Positions 1 through 9,094 of a DNA stretch of 49,022 nucleotides are shown here, in pieces. The translations under genes were made by a program, and so were the position numbers. This stretch comes from Myxococcales bacterium (GTDB lineage: Bacteria; Myxococcota_A; Polyangia; GCA-2747355): the NCBI GenBank assembly GCA_020431405.1, contig JAGQIK010000021.1:1-49022 (forward strand), read 5' to 3'. Every line of letters starts with the position of its first letter. Position 1 is the first letter of the stretch. The notes beneath the pieces were generated by a model, which searched no databases, was not told where the DNA came from, and saw only the letters and a program-made list of their open reading frames with translations.

Positions 1-580
1 CTTCGTCGCGCTGCTGCTGATCGCGAGCAGCCGGCGCGCGCGCCGAGAGCAAGCTCGAGAGCAGCGCCGGCGCGCTCGCCGCCGCGAGCACGAGCAGCAC
101 GATGCTGTCGCTGCCGGCGCGGGCACGCAGCCACGGCGTCAGTGCGCACAGCGCCAACGCCGCGTAGGCTCCGGCGTGGCTCGCCGCCACCGCACCCGCG
201 CGCCCCGTCGCCGCGGTCACGAGCGCCGCGCCGCCGGCGAGCGACGCGGTGGCACCTGCGGTCACCGCGGCGAGCAGCGCCGCTTGCACGAGCTGCGGAT
301 CGCTGGCGAAGCGCGCGACGATGAAGGGCAGCGCCAGCAGCGTGGCGAGCAGCAGCGCCAAGAGCCCGGCGAGGGTGCGCTGCTCGCCGCGCGCGGCGCG
401 CATGCGATCGATCAGCGGCGCCCACAGCGCGGCGCCGAGCACCGGCAGCGCCAGCCACACCAGACGGTGCGCCTCTTCGAGCGACAGCCCGCGCGCCAGC
501 AGCAGCGACGGCAGCGCGATGGCGCTCATCGCGAGCGGCAGCGTCTGCGCCAGGCCGACGGCGAACGCGCGCACGATCAT
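1..580 (-). CDS. MFS-like permease, 3' end cut by window edge
   Basis: Reading the minus strand from the ATG at 578-580 gives an open frame of 193 codons that runs off the left end. The protein starts MIVRAFAVGLAQTLPLAMSA and is almost entirely hydrophobic helices broken by short charged loops such as the LIDRMRAARGEQR stretch, which resembles the helix 2-3 loop of major facilitator permeases. At least five membrane segments are visible. The frame uses G/C at nearly every third position, as real genes here do. Substrate unknown. The gene stands apart from the next minus-strand gene by a 275-bp spacer with heptamer repeats. It could be another multi-helix transporter family. Confidence 0.6.
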   Translation of the reverse strand, partial: MIVRAFAVGLAQTLPLAMSAIALPSLLLARGLSLEEAHRLVWLALPVLGAALWAPLIDRMRAARGEQRTLAGLLALLLATLLALPFIVARFASDPQLVQAALLAAVTAGATASLAGGAALVTAATGRAGAVAASHAGAYAALALCALTPWLRARAGSDSIVLLVLAAASAPALLSSLLSARAPAARDQQQRDE

Positions 581-628
581 GCGCAGCCGATCTGCGCGCG
601 CGGCGGGCGGTCACATCGTGCCGGCTGG

Positions 629-658
629 GGCCTCAGGCCTCGGGCTTCAGGCCTCGGG
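629..658 (+). repeat. Heptamer array GGCCTCR, left arm
   Basis: Four head-to-tail heptamers (GGCCTCA, GGCCTCG, GGCTTCA, GGCCTCG) followed by GG. The array is roughly the reverse complement of the one at 798-829, and the same kind of unit recurs at 22350-22380. Confidence 0.75.
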
Positions 659-797
659 ATCGCGCGCCGGCGGCCGGGCCGCTTCGCCGCATCGCTGTCG
701 AACTGGGGTCTGGCGCCGCGAACGTCACGCTCGCGCGGGCACGCCGAGATGCATCTTCGAGTGCTGCGGCGTAGCGTGCGCGGAGTTGGCGAACGAG

Positions 798-829
798 CCC
801 GAGGCCCGAGGCCCGAGGCCCGAGGCCCG
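798..829 (-). repeat. Heptamer array GGCCTCG x4, right arm
   Basis: On the minus strand this is four perfect GGCCTCG heptamers in tandem. It can fold back on the 629-658 array to form a long imperfect stem. Confidence 0.75.
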
Positions 830-855
830 CCGCCGACGCTGGAGCAGATCACATC

Positions 856-1647
856 CTAGGCCGCGTGGTGCCGCTCGAGCCCCAGCGCGTCGAGCAGCTG
901 GCGCGGCTCGACCGACTCGACGTTGACGCCGCTGACCTCGCTGGCGTCGATCTCGAGCGACGCCAGCCGGTGCTCTTGGCCGAGCACGAGCGCCTCGATG
1001 TGCGAGGCCGGCGCGCGCTTGGCCGCGCGCTGCAGCAGCGCCGCCAGCGCGCTGTCGACCACCGGCCAGTCGGGCGTATCGTCAGCGCAGGCGATCTCGA
1101 TCGCGCAGTGCTCGCTGTCGATCTCGATCGCGCAGCCGGCGTCGCGCGCGTCGCGCCACGACAGCTTGGCCGCGCGGTCCTTGCCCAGCACGTCGAGCAG
1201 CGACGTGACGCGCTCGGCGGTCTGCTCGAGCGGCAGCGTCTGGCGCGTGCTGTAGCTCAGCTCGAAGCGCGAGTGGCTGACGCTGCCCGACAGCTCGGCC
1301 TCGGCCAGCTCGCGGCGCAGCGAACCGAGGCTTCGCCCGCGCGTCAGCACCGCCAGCACGGCGACGTCGCGCTCGCCGATCTGGCCGTCGAAGCACTCGG
1401 CGACCAGTCGAGTTTTGGCGTAGCTGCTGGTGATGGCCCAGATGAAGACCGCCACCAGCCCGATGGTGATCAACACCGCCGATCCGATCACCGAGCGGGC
1501 GCCGAACGACTCGCTCGCCGCGGCGCAGCTGACCACCGAGCCGGCGAAGGCGATGAGGCCGATCCAGCGCGCGCCGCGCGCGACGCGAAGAAGTTGATCC
1601 ACCGACTGTTTGGACAGCGATTCGACGCTGCGTTGAGATAGCACCAT
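856..1647 (-). CDS. Hypothetical membrane-anchored protein (263 aa)
   Basis: I do not recognise the family. Residues about 26-46 and 52-74 form two hydrophobic helices joined by a short loop (ESFGARS). After them comes a soluble domain of about 185 residues rich in charged amino acids, probably cytoplasmic. Part of the soluble domain is locally duplicated: the peptide CAIEI appears twice because a 16-bp stretch is repeated about 28 nt apart near 1092-1135. The gene lies 15 bp downstream of ctaA on the same strand and is probably co-transcribed with it, so a link to membrane or respiratory chain assembly is possible but unproven. Confidence 0.65.
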   Translation of the reverse strand: MVLSQRSVESLSKQSVDQLLRVARGARWIGLIAFAGSVVSCAAASESFGARSVIGSAVLITIGLVAVFIWAITSSYAKTRLVAECFDGQIGERDVAVLAVLTRGRSLGSLRRELAEAELSGSVSHSRFELSYSTRQTLPLEQTAERVTSLLDVLGKDRAAKLSWRDARDAGCAIEIDSEHCAIEIACADDTPDWPVVDSALAALLQRAAKRAPASHIEALVLGQEHRLASLEIDASEVSGVNVESVEPRQLLDALGLERHHAA

Positions 1648-1662
1648 GTTTGAAACCTCGCG

Positions 1663-2787
1663 CTACGGCTTGGCGACCAGCGCGTCGGGGCGCACGCGAA
1701 AACGGTGCCCCGCGACGATCAGCAGCGACACGAGCAGAAAGCCCAATGCCTGATGGGCGGTCGCCCACGCGATATGTACGTGCGTTAGCACCGTCAGCGC
1801 GCCGAGCACGAGCTGACCGCACGTCGCGACCAGCACCCACGTTACGGCGCGACGCTGGCGCGGCTCGTGCGCCCTGCGGCGCGCGAAGAAGAAGTAGACC
1901 AACACCGACGCGAGCACTACGTAGGCGAGCGTGCGATGAACGAAGTGAATGCCGGCTGGATTATCGAGCAGGTTCTGCAGCAGCGACGGCATGGCGAAGG
2001 CCGCGTCGGGCGCGAACGAGCCATACATGTCCGGGAACGTCGGGTACATCGCGCCGGCGCGCTTGCCCGCCATCAACGCGCCGTACACCACCTGCAGCGC
2101 GGCGAGCGCGAGCAGCGCCCAGGTGAAGCGGCGCACGGCGCGCTCGCCGTCGCGTTCGCCAAACGAGCTCTTGACCACGTCGAGCCCGGCGGCGCGCATC
2201 GCGCCGCGTTGTCTGAGCGCGAGCACATCGAGCATGAGCCACAGCACCCAGCCCGCGACCGCGAAGGCGAGAATCAGGTGCGCGGCCAGTCGGTAGTGGC
2301 TGACGGACGGCTCGTTGACGAGCCCGCTGCGCACCATGATCCAGCCCAACACGCCCTGCAGCCCGCCGAGGGCGAAGGCGATCGCCGAGCGCCAGGCGAT
2401 CTTTCCGCGCAGCCGGCGTCGGATGACCAGAAACAGCCACGGCACGATAAACACGACGCCGATGAGGCGTCCGAACAACCGGTGCAGATACTCCCAGAAG
2501 AAGATGCGCTTGAAGTCGCGCATGGTCATCCAGTGGTTGACCTTCTGGTACTGCGGCGTGCGCTTGTACTTGTCGAACGTCTGCTGCCAGGCGCTGTCGC
2601 TGAGCGGCGGCAGCGCGCCCATCAGCGGGCGCCACTCGACCATCGAGAGGCCCGAGCCGGTCAGGCGCGTGATGCCGCCGATGAGCACCATGGCGAAGAT
2701 CATGGCGTAGACCGCCACCAGCCAGCGGACCACCGAGCGCGGCGGAATCTCCACGCGGTCGGTGTTTTGAGGCGCGCTGGTGCTCAT
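1663..2787 (-). CDS. ctaA: Heme A synthase, COX15/CtaA family
   Basis: Converts heme O to heme A in the inner membrane for aa3-type cytochrome oxidases. The 374-residue protein has about eight membrane helices and the family motifs: GGITRLTGSGLSMVEWRP near the N-terminus, then EYLHRLFGR, SHYRLAAHL, HFVHRTLAY and ATAHQALGF, which carry the conserved heme-ligand histidines. The long loop with WQQTFDKYKRTPQYQ is typical of the COX15-like (type 2) branch. I chose the ATG at 2785-2787 (MSTSAPQN); an in-frame extension further upstream would run into the neighbouring gene and looks non-coding. It is followed 15 bp later by a small membrane protein gene and preceded 40 bp earlier by the arsC-like gene. 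Confidence 0.92.
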   Translation of the reverse strand: MSTSAPQNTDRVEIPPRSVVRWLVAVYAMIFAMVLIGGITRLTGSGLSMVEWRPLMGALPPLSDSAWQQTFDKYKRTPQYQKVNHWMTMRDFKRIFFWEYLHRLFGRLIGVVFIVPWLFLVIRRRLRGKIAWRSAIAFALGGLQGVLGWIMVRSGLVNEPSVSHYRLAAHLILAFAVAGWVLWLMLDVLALRQRGAMRAAGLDVVKSSFGERDGERAVRRFTWALLALAALQVVYGALMAGKRAGAMYPTFPDMYGSFAPDAAFAMPSLLQNLLDNPAGIHFVHRTLAYVVLASVLVYFFFARRRAHEPRQRRAVTWVLVATCGQLVLGALTVLTHVHIAWATAHQALGFLLVSLLIVAGHRFRVRPDALVAKP

Positions 2788-2827
2788 CGCCTGCTGCTTT
2801 ACATCCCGGTCGAGACGCTGTCCAGCG

Positions 2828-3229
2828 TCACAAAGCGGCGAAATATTGCTCGAGGGCGGCGCGGATTTGGTCGCGCACGCGCCGAAAGGCCGCCGGCTCG
2901 TCCGCGGCACCCGCGGGATCGTCGAAAGGCCAGTGCAACCGCGTTACTTCCCCAGGGAAAACAGGACAGTACTCTTCCTGGCAGAGCGTGATGACCACGT
3001 CCACGCGGGCCTTGGGCAGCGCGTCGACAGACTTGGAGCGGTGCGCCGAGAGATCGATGCCGAGCTCGGCCATCGCCTCGACGGCGTTGGGATTGACCCG
3101 CGTCGGCGCCGAGCCGGCGCTGAAGTACTCGATATCGTGCGGGCCGAAGGCGCGCGCGAGGCCCTCGGCCATCTGGCTGCGGGCGGAGTTGGCGACGCAC
3201 AAGAACGCGATAGCGCGAGGTTTTGCCAT
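2828..3229 (-). CDS. arsC: Arsenate reductase / low-molecular-weight tyrosine phosphatase-like protein
   Basis: The 133-residue protein starts [29 protein letters not shown] matches the CX5R anion-binding P-loop of low-molecular-weight phosphatases, and the Asn-Ser-Ala version is the one used by thioredoxin-coupled arsenate reductases. A second block, [13 protein letters not shown], contains the Cys pair that relays the disulfide in those enzymes, so reduction of arsenate to arsenite is more likely than protein phosphatase activity. The ATG at 3227-3229 is preferred to an upstream start because the family begins right before this strand. It probably leads an operon with ctaA. No arsB or acr3 efflux gene is adjacent, which is unusual for arsC. 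Confidence 0.82.
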   Translation of the reverse strand: MAKPRAIAFLCVANSARSQMAEGLARAFGPHDIEYFSAGSAPTRVNPNAVEAMAELGIDLSAHRSKSVDALPKARVDVVITLCQEEYCPVFPGEVTRLHWPFDDPAGAADEPAAFRRVRDQIRAALEQYFAAL

Positions 3230-3282
3230 GGGCGAAGGCTGGCGCTGCCGCCGGCGCGCGGTCAAGCGCCGTTTGTGCGGGG

Positions 3283-3297
3283 CTCGCGTGACGCGAG
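3283..3297. other. Small perfect hairpin between divergent genes
   Basis: CTCGCG-TGA-CGCGAG forms a 6-bp perfect stem in the divergent spacer between the arsC-like gene and the kinase gene. Its role is unknown; it could be part of a regulatory site. Confidence 0.35.
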
Positions 3298-3426
3298 AAC
3301 GTCATTGCTCATGTGAGGGCGTGACCCCCAAGCCGGGGAGCGCCCGCTCCAGCGCGGCATCGAAAATCCTTCGAAGATCCAACGGGCGTGATCGCGCATG
3401 TTCCTTGCATCACGTCGACGTTGACT

Positions 3427-6400
3427 ATGTCCACTCTCGCTACTCGGCTCTCATTGCCGCTGGGCGCTGTCCCGGCGCCCGAGCCGCGCGTCGTCGTCGA
3501 GCCGCAGCGCATCGGGCGCTTCGAGGTGCTCTCGACGCTGGGCGAGGGCGGTATGGGCACGGTCTACCGCGTGCGCGACCCGCGCCGCGGCGACGAGCTG
3601 GCGCTCAAGCTGCTCGGCGGCGCCTCGCGCTCGTGCGACGCGCTGCGGCTGCGCCGCGAGTTTCGCGCCATCCGGCGTCTCGACCACCCCGGCATCGTGC
3701 GCGTCTACGAGCTGGGCGTCACCGACGACGCGCGCGACTTCTACACGATGGAGATCGTGCGCGGCACCAACGTCGCCGCCTATCTCGCGCGCCGCGCGGC
3801 CGCTGGCGCTGCCCGCGTCGACCTCACGCTGCCGCTGGCGGCGCAAGTCGCCGAGGCGCTTTCGTACCTGCACGCGCAGCGCCTCGTGCACCGCGACCTC
3901 AAGCCCGACAACATCCTCATCGGCGACGACGGCACGGCCAAGCTCGTCGACTTCGGCCTCGCGCAGGATCTCGCGCGCCCCGCCAGCCGCCTCACGCGCG
4001 AAGACGCGGTGATGGGCACGGCGCTCTACGTCTCACCCGAGCAGGCGCGCGGGCTGCAGGTAGACAACCGCTCCGATCTCTACTCGCTGGGCGTGCTGCT
4101 CTACGAGATGCTCAGCGGCAGCCCGCCGTTTCGCGACAAGTCGGCGATGACCGTGCTCTACAAGCACGTGCACGATCCACCGCCGGCGCTCACGGGCGTT
4201 CCGCGCGCGCTCGAGGCGCTCGTCATGCGCCTGCTCGCCAAGAACCCCTTCGATCGCCCGCGCTCGGCGAGCGAGGTCGTCTGCGCGCTGCGCGCGATGA
4301 TCGAGACGCGCGGCGCCGGAAGCCACGCGCGCGAGCTCGGCGACACCGTCGAGCTGACCGTCGAGGAGAGCGTGCGCGCGCTCGGCGAGCCGCGACTGGT
4401 CGGACGACACGGCGTGATGCAGGAGATCGCACGCGCCGTGTGCGACCTGCGCCGCGGCGAGGCCAACGGCGGGCTGGTAGTGATCGAGGGCGCGCTCGGC
4501 CGCGGCAAGACGCGCCTGCTGCGCGAGATCGCGGCGCTGCCGCCGCTCGCCGACGCGTGGCTGCACCAGATGCGGCTGCATCGCGACGACTCGCGCGTGC
4601 CCTATGGCGGCTGCGCGTCGCTGCTCACCGCGGTGGCGCGCGAGCTGACCGGCGAGGACGAGCGCGCCGACGCGCGCACGCTGCGCTGCGCGGCGGGCAC
4701 GGCCTCTGACAGCGGCGACGTGCGTCCGCCCGGCGGTGTCGTCTCGGCGGCGCTTGTCGGCGGCCTGCGCCGCATCGCGCGCGAGCGCTCGGTGGTGCTG
4801 CTCGTCGACGATGGCCAGTGGCTCGACGCCGCCAGCGAGCAGCTGATCGCTGCCATCGCCGAGCTCGCCAGCGAAGAGCGGCTGCTGGTGTTCGTCACGC
4901 GCGACGAGCTGCCGCCACAAAGCCGCGCGCCGATGCGCGTGCTCGAGCAGACCGCGCGCCGCTCGGTGACGCTCGACCCGCTCGATCGACGCGCCGTGGG
5001 CCAGATGATCTCGGGCATGCTCGGCGCCGATCAGGTGCCGGACTCGCTCACCGATCGTGTCGCGGCCGAGTCGGCCGGCAACCCGCTGCTGGTGCAGGAG
5101 ATCATCAAGGTGCTCGTCGAGCGGCGCTGCCTCGGCTGGAGCGCGCGCGGCTGGGTGCTCGACGAGAACGAGGATGTATCGACGCCCTCGGCCCGCCGCA
5201 GCGGCGACGTGCCGGCCACGCTCGCCGACGCTGCCGCGCGCCGACTGCAGCGGCTCGACGACGACGCGCGCGACGTGCTCGCCTGCGCCGCGGTGATGGG
5301 GCGCGAGCTTTCGTTCCGCCGGCTCGAAGCGGTGACCGGCCTCGCCGAAGAGGCGCTCTTCGATGTGGTCAACGATCTGATCCGCCACGATCTGCTTCAG
5401 CCCGCTGCGACGTCGAGCGAGAGCGCGCGCATCTATCGCGCCAGCGACGACGGGGTCGACTCGGCCGACGCGGCGGCGCGCAGCGCGGGCAGCGAGCGCT
5501 ACGCCTTCACCTCGGCGGTGTTTCCCGGGGCGGTGCTGTCGGCGATGTCGCCGGCGCGCCGCGCCGCGCTGCACCGGCGCCTCGCCGAGGCCATCGAGCG
5601 CTTGGCCGAGCACGAGCCGCGCGGCAGCGTGCTCTTCGAGCTGGCGCACCACTACGACGAGGCCGGCGACGCCGAGCGCGCGCTCGACTACTGCCGACGT
5701 TCGGCGGAGCTGGCGATGTGTCGCCACGACCCGCGCTCGGCGCTGTCGTTCTACGAGCGCGCCTCGGAGCTCGCGTTGGCAAGCGAAGCACCGCGCGACG
5801 TACCGCGCAGCCTCGACATCGCCCGCGCGGCGTGTCTGGCGCAGCTGCGCGACTGCGACGCCGCGCTCGAGCTCGCGCGGCCGCTGCTCGACGGCGCCAC
5901 CTGCGCGCTCGAGCGCGCTTCGCTGCACGAGACCATCGGCGACGCGCAGATCGGGCGCGGCAACTACGAGGCTGGCATCAACTCGTTGCTCAGCGGCCTC
6001 GCCGTGCTCGGCGAGCGCATGCCGCGCGGCGTGCTCGGCGTCATCTTTGGCCTGCTCGCCGCGACCTGGAACGGCTTCGTGCGTCGCGTCAGCGCGGGCG
6101 TGCTGCGCTTGCTCGGCCGCGACACGCGCCTGTCGGACGGCGACGCGCTGCGACGGCGCCTCTATCAAGAGCTGATCCCGCTGTTCGCCATCACGCCGCA
6201 CCAGTATCACCGGCTGTCGTTCATCGTCGTCGGCGCACGGTTGGTGGCGCTGTCGGGCGGCGGCAACGATCTCGATCGCGCCGACGCCTACTTCATGTCG
6301 TCGATGAAAGAGATCCTGCTCTTCGGCGCGCTGCCATTTCGTGTGCGGCGCCTGGTGCGCAAGGGCGTACGGCTCGAAGCGCGCCTCAGCGATCCGATGG

Positions 6401-7326
6401 CGCGCGCGCGGCTGTGCGTGTATCGCGGTTGGCTGGCGCTCAACGGCGGCATGTTCGCCCAGGCCACCGCCGAGCTCGAGCACGGCGTCGAAGCGGCCGA
6501 GCTGACCGGTGATCGCTACGCGGCGGCGATCGGCACGCGCGTGCTGCTCGAGACGCTGGCCTACATGGGCGACTTCGAGGCCACCGCGCGACACTCGCCG
6601 CGCGCTGTGCAGTACGGCACCAGCGCCGGCGTCTACGGCATCGCCGCGCAGGTGTTCTTCATCGACGGCTACTGGCGCGCCTTCCGCGGTGACCTCGAGC
6701 GCGCGCGCCGCGCAATCGCCCGCGGCGAGGCGCTGCAGCAGCACGAGAGCAACCTGATGGCCGCGTACTACTACCGGCTGTCGCACATGACCTACGCGAT
6801 CTGGGACGCCGACTACGACGCCGCCATCGCCCACGCCAAGGCCGCCATCGAGCGCTGCCGCGGCTGCGGCCAAAACCTCAAGGGCGCGACGTACACGATG
6901 CTCGCCAAGGCGCAGCTGTTCTCGAGCGACTTCGAAGGGGCGGCGGCGACGATGAACGCCGTGGGGCGCTACGCGCGCCGCATGCCGATGATCGGCGGGC
7001 TGCACCAGCTCATCTGCGCGCACGTCAGCATCACGCGCGGACAGCGCGGGCGGGCGGTGCAGCAGCTGCGTCGCGCCTTCGAGCTGTTCGGTCGCTGCCC
7101 GGCGGCGATGTGGCAGGCCTGGTCGCTGATGCTGCTCGCGCGGCTCGAGGGCGACGACGCGAAATACGCCGAGGCGTGCGCGATGGCCGAAAAGCTCGGC
7201 GGCCTGCACATGCTCGAGGCCACCGACCGCATCCTGCTGCGCCCGCTGGTCGAAGGCCGTCCCTGTCCCGAGCGGCTGCCCGGCTGCGCGATGGCGCAAC
7301 CCGGCGAGCGCTCCGCCTGGCCCTAG
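3427..7326 (+). CDS. Ser/Thr protein kinase fused to AAA-type ATPase and helical repeat region
   Basis: A cytoplasmic signalling protein of about 1299 residues. Residues 28-290 are a Hanks-type kinase: glycine loop LGEGGMGTVY, LALKLL with the ATP-binding Lys, catalytic HRDLKPDN (His155), DFG at 175-177, and GTALYVSPEQARG in place of the usual APE. From about residue 320 there is a predicted ATPase: VGR start motif, Walker A GALGRGKTR near 355, Walker B VVLLVDDGQW near 458. The last 600 residues are helical TPR-like repeats. This kinase-ATPase-TPR layout is common in Myxococcota and resembles PknK or regulatory STAND proteins. I chose ATG 3427; a GTG at 3388 would add 13 residues. No transmembrane segment is evident. 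Target unknown. Confidence 0.9.
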   Translation: MSTLATRLSLPLGAVPAPEPRVVVEPQRIGRFEVLSTLGEGGMGTVYRVRDPRRGDELALKLLGGASRSCDALRLRREFRAIRRLDHPGIVRVYELGVTDDARDFYTMEIVRGTNVAAYLARRAAAGAARVDLTLPLAAQVAEALSYLHAQRLVHRDLKPDNILIGDDGTAKLVDFGLAQDLARPASRLTREDAVMGTALYVSPEQARGLQVDNRSDLYSLGVLLYEMLSGSPPFRDKSAMTVLYKHVHDPPPALTGVPRALEALVMRLLAKNPFDRPRSASEVVCALRAMIETRGAGSHARELGDTVELTVEESVRALGEPRLVGRHGVMQEIARAVCDLRRGEANGGLVVIEGALGRGKTRLLREIAALPPLADAWLHQMRLHRDDSRVPYGGCASLLTAVARELTGEDERADARTLRCAAGTASDSGDVRPPGGVVSAALVGGLRRIARERSVVLLVDDGQWLDAASEQLIAAIAELASEERLLVFVTRDELPPQSRAPMRVLEQTARRSVTLDPLDRRAVGQMISGMLGADQVPDSLTDRVAAESAGNPLLVQEIIKVLVERRCLGWSARGWVLDENEDVSTPSARRSGDVPATLADAAARRLQRLDDDARDVLACAAVMGRELSFRRLEAVTGLAEEALFDVVNDLIRHDLLQPAATSSESARIYRASDDGVDSADAAARSAGSERYAFTSAVFPGAVLSAMSPARRAALHRRLAEAIERLAEHEPRGSVLFELAHHYDEAGDAERALDYCRRSAELAMCRHDPRSALSFYERASELALASEAPRDVPRSLDIARAACLAQLRDCDAALELARPLLDGATCALERASLHETIGDAQIGRGNYEAGINSLLSGLAVLGERMPRGVLGVIFGLLAATWNGFVRRVSAGVLRLLGRDTRLSDGDALRRRLYQELIPLFAITPHQYHRLSFIVVGARLVALSGGGNDLDRADAYFMSSMKEILLFGALPFRVRRLVRKGVRLEARLSDPMARARLCVYRGWLALNGGMFAQATAELEHGVEAAELTGDRYAAAIGTRVLLETLAYMGDFEATARHSPRAVQYGTSAGVYGIAAQVFFIDGYWRAFRGDLERARRAIARGEALQQHESNLMAAYYYRLSHMTYAIWDADYDAAIAHAKAAIERCRGCGQNLKGATYTMLAKAQLFSSDFEGAAATMNAVGRYARRMPMIGGLHQLICAHVSITRGQRGRAVQQLRRAFELFGRCPAAMWQAWSLMLLARLEGDDAKYAEACAMAEKLGGLHMLEATDRILLRPLVEGRPCPERLPGCAMAQPGERSAWP

Positions 7327-7510
7327 GCCACCGGCCGCTGAAGTCGCCCGACCCCGCGAATTCTCAGATCACGCGAGATAGTAAATCGGCGGCAACCAAG
7401 CCTGCCGATCGCGGCCTGCCCTCGCCTGCATTTCACGTTGAAAATATGGGGTTTTTCTTAGTGTGTCCGGATTGCCACAGCCGGAATGGTCCTTGCAGAC
7501 CCCAGCGTCG

Positions 7511-9094
7511 ATGCCCGTTTCCGCTGTCGACCAACCGAAGCCACGGTTTTCGGTGACCTTGCTCGCCCTGCCGCTCTGCACGGCCGCGGCCGTCTGGGGC
7601 ATCGTCTCGCCCAAGACGCTGACCGCCGCCTGTGACCAGCTGATCGACACGACCTTCGAGGCCGCCGGCTCGGTGGTGATGTGGGCAGTGACCGCGTTCG
7701 TGGTGCTGCTCGTCGGTCTCGCCGTATCGCGTGTCGGCCGCCTGCGCCTCGGCAACGCCGATGACCGCCCCGAGTTTTCGACCCTCTCGTGGCTGGCGAT
7801 GTTGTTCGCCGCGGGCATGGGTGTGGGGCTGCTCTTTTGGGGCGTCGCCGAGCCCATCAGTCACTTCGCCAATCCGCCTGCAGGCGCCGCGTTCTCGGCC
7901 GAGTCCATGCGCCGCGCGATGGTGCTGACGTCGTTTCACTGGGGGCTTCACGCCTGGGCTGTCTACGCGGTCGCCGCGCTGGTGCTCGCCTACTTTGGCT
8001 TTCGCCGCGGCCAGCCGGCCCTTCCGAGCGCGCCGCTGCGCGCCACGTTCAAGGGACGCTGGGTCAAGCCCGTCGCGGGCTTTGCTGATCTGCTCGCCAT
8101 CGTCGCCGTCGCCTTCGGTGTAGCGGGGTCGCTGGCGATGGGCGTGCTGCAGCTTCACGGCGGGCTCGCGGCGAGCACCGCCATCCCGGCCAAGTCGACG
8201 CTGGTGCCGATCCTGATCCTCGCGGCGTTGACCATCGCCTATCTACTCTCGGCGGCGACGAGCCTCGACAAGGGCATCAAGTGGCTCAGCAACATCAACA
8301 TGGCGCTGGCCGTGATCCTGCTCGTGCTGGTCTTCGCCTTCGGTCCCACGCTCGAGCTGCTCGGCGGCTTCTTTCGCTCGCTCGGCGACTACGTCAGCGC
8401 GCTGCCGCTGCTGCAGACCGAGACGCTCGGCTACACCGCCGATCGCTGGGTGCAAAAGTGGACCCTGACCTACTTCGTGTGGTGGATCGCGTGGGCGCCG
8501 TTTGTCGGGATCTTCATCGCGCGTATCAGCCGCGGCCGCACCATCCGCCAGTTCGTCGCCGGCGTGCTGCTGGTGCCGACGGTCTTTTCCGTGCTGTGGT
8601 TCGCCGTGCTCGGCGGCACCGGCGTGCACGAGCAGCTGCACGGCGGCGGTCAGCTCGCCGCGATGGTCGCGAAAGACGTGACGGCGGCGCTCTTCGCGCT
8701 GTTTGACACGCTGCCGCTTAGCGGGCTGCTCAGCGCGCTGGCGCTGACGTTGGTGTTCGTCTTTCTCGTCACCAGCGCCGACAGCGCGACCTACGTGCTG
8801 GGGATGCTCTCGAGCCGCGGCGCCCTCGACCCCTCGCGCAAGATCAAGATCGCGTGGGGCATCGGCATCGCCGTGCTCGCCGCGGCGCTGGCGCTCTCGC
8901 ACAGTATCGACGTCGTTCGCGCGATCACCATCACCGGCGCGCTGCCCTTCACCGTCGTGCTGATCCTGCAGGTGCTCGCGATGCTCGCCGCGATGGTGCG
9001 TGACCCGGAGCTGCGTCGTTCGCGCTATGCTGAGGAGCAATGTCCGTCCTCCGACAGCTCCTACAGCTCTTCGTCGCCGGCGCGCTCTTCGTAG
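7511..9094 (+). CDS. BCCT family transporter (betaine/carnitine/choline type)
   Basis: Secondary transporter for quaternary ammonium compatible solutes or their precursors, driven by Na+ or H+. About twelve membrane helices are visible in 527 residues. Family landmarks are AAGMGVGLLFWGVAEPISHF, the helix-8 block YFVWWIAWAPFVGIFIARIS followed by RGRTIRQF, and TSADSATYVLGM near helix 10. The start is uncertain: ATG 7511 gives MPVSAVDQPKP; a GTG at 7463 would add 16 residues, and neither has a clear Shine-Dalgarno site. The last 20 residues, rich in Ser, are read from DNA that also encodes the next gene's signal peptide, so the natural stop may once have been earlier. Exact substrate not predictable. 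Confidence 0.9.
   Translation: MPVSAVDQPKPRFSVTLLALPLCTAAAVWGIVSPKTLTAACDQLIDTTFEAAGSVVMWAVTAFVVLLVGLAVSRVGRLRLGNADDRPEFSTLSWLAMLFAAGMGVGLLFWGVAEPISHFANPPAGAAFSAESMRRAMVLTSFHWGLHAWAVYAVAALVLAYFGFRRGQPALPSAPLRATFKGRWVKPVAGFADLLAIVAVAFGVAGSLAMGVLQLHGGLAASTAIPAKSTLVPILILAALTIAYLLSAATSLDKGIKWLSNINMALAVILLVLVFAFGPTLELLGGFFRSLGDYVSALPLLQTETLGYTADRWVQKWTLTYFVWWIAWAPFVGIFIARISRGRTIRQFVAGVLLVPTVFSVLWFAVLGGTGVHEQLHGGGQLAAMVAKDVTAALFALFDTLPLSGLLSALALTLVFVFLVTSADSATYVLGMLSSRGALDPSRKIKIAWGIGIAVLAAALALSHSIDVVRAITITGALPFTVVLILQVLAMLAAMVRDPELRRSRYAEEQCPSSDSSYSSSSPARSS

Larger units (their letters stand above)
581..855. other. Spacer between two minus-strand genes, with inverted heptamer arrays
   Basis: No gene is supported here. 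Short frames cross it but have low-complexity Arg/Pro/Ala translations. It holds two arrays of a GGCCWCR-type heptamer (629-658 and 798-829) in opposite orientation, able to pair around a loop of about 140 nt. It may act as a transcription barrier or be a repetitive element. Confidence 0.5.

Noticed and set aside
629-829. CRISPR array
   Set aside because: Units are 7 bp, directly adjoining, without spacers, and no cas gene is present.
4033-7299. A 1088-residue frame on the minus strand opposite the kinase-ATPase gene
   Set aside because: It is an antisense shadow: its translation is Arg/Ala/Gln/His-rich low complexity while the plus strand has clear domains. GC-rich DNA produces many such frames.
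7483-7496. GG-N10-GC spacing with TTGCA resembling a sigma-54 promoter before the BCCT gene
   Set aside because: The -24 element lacks TGGCAC, and the start codon would be only about 14 nt after the -12 GC, leaving no leader.
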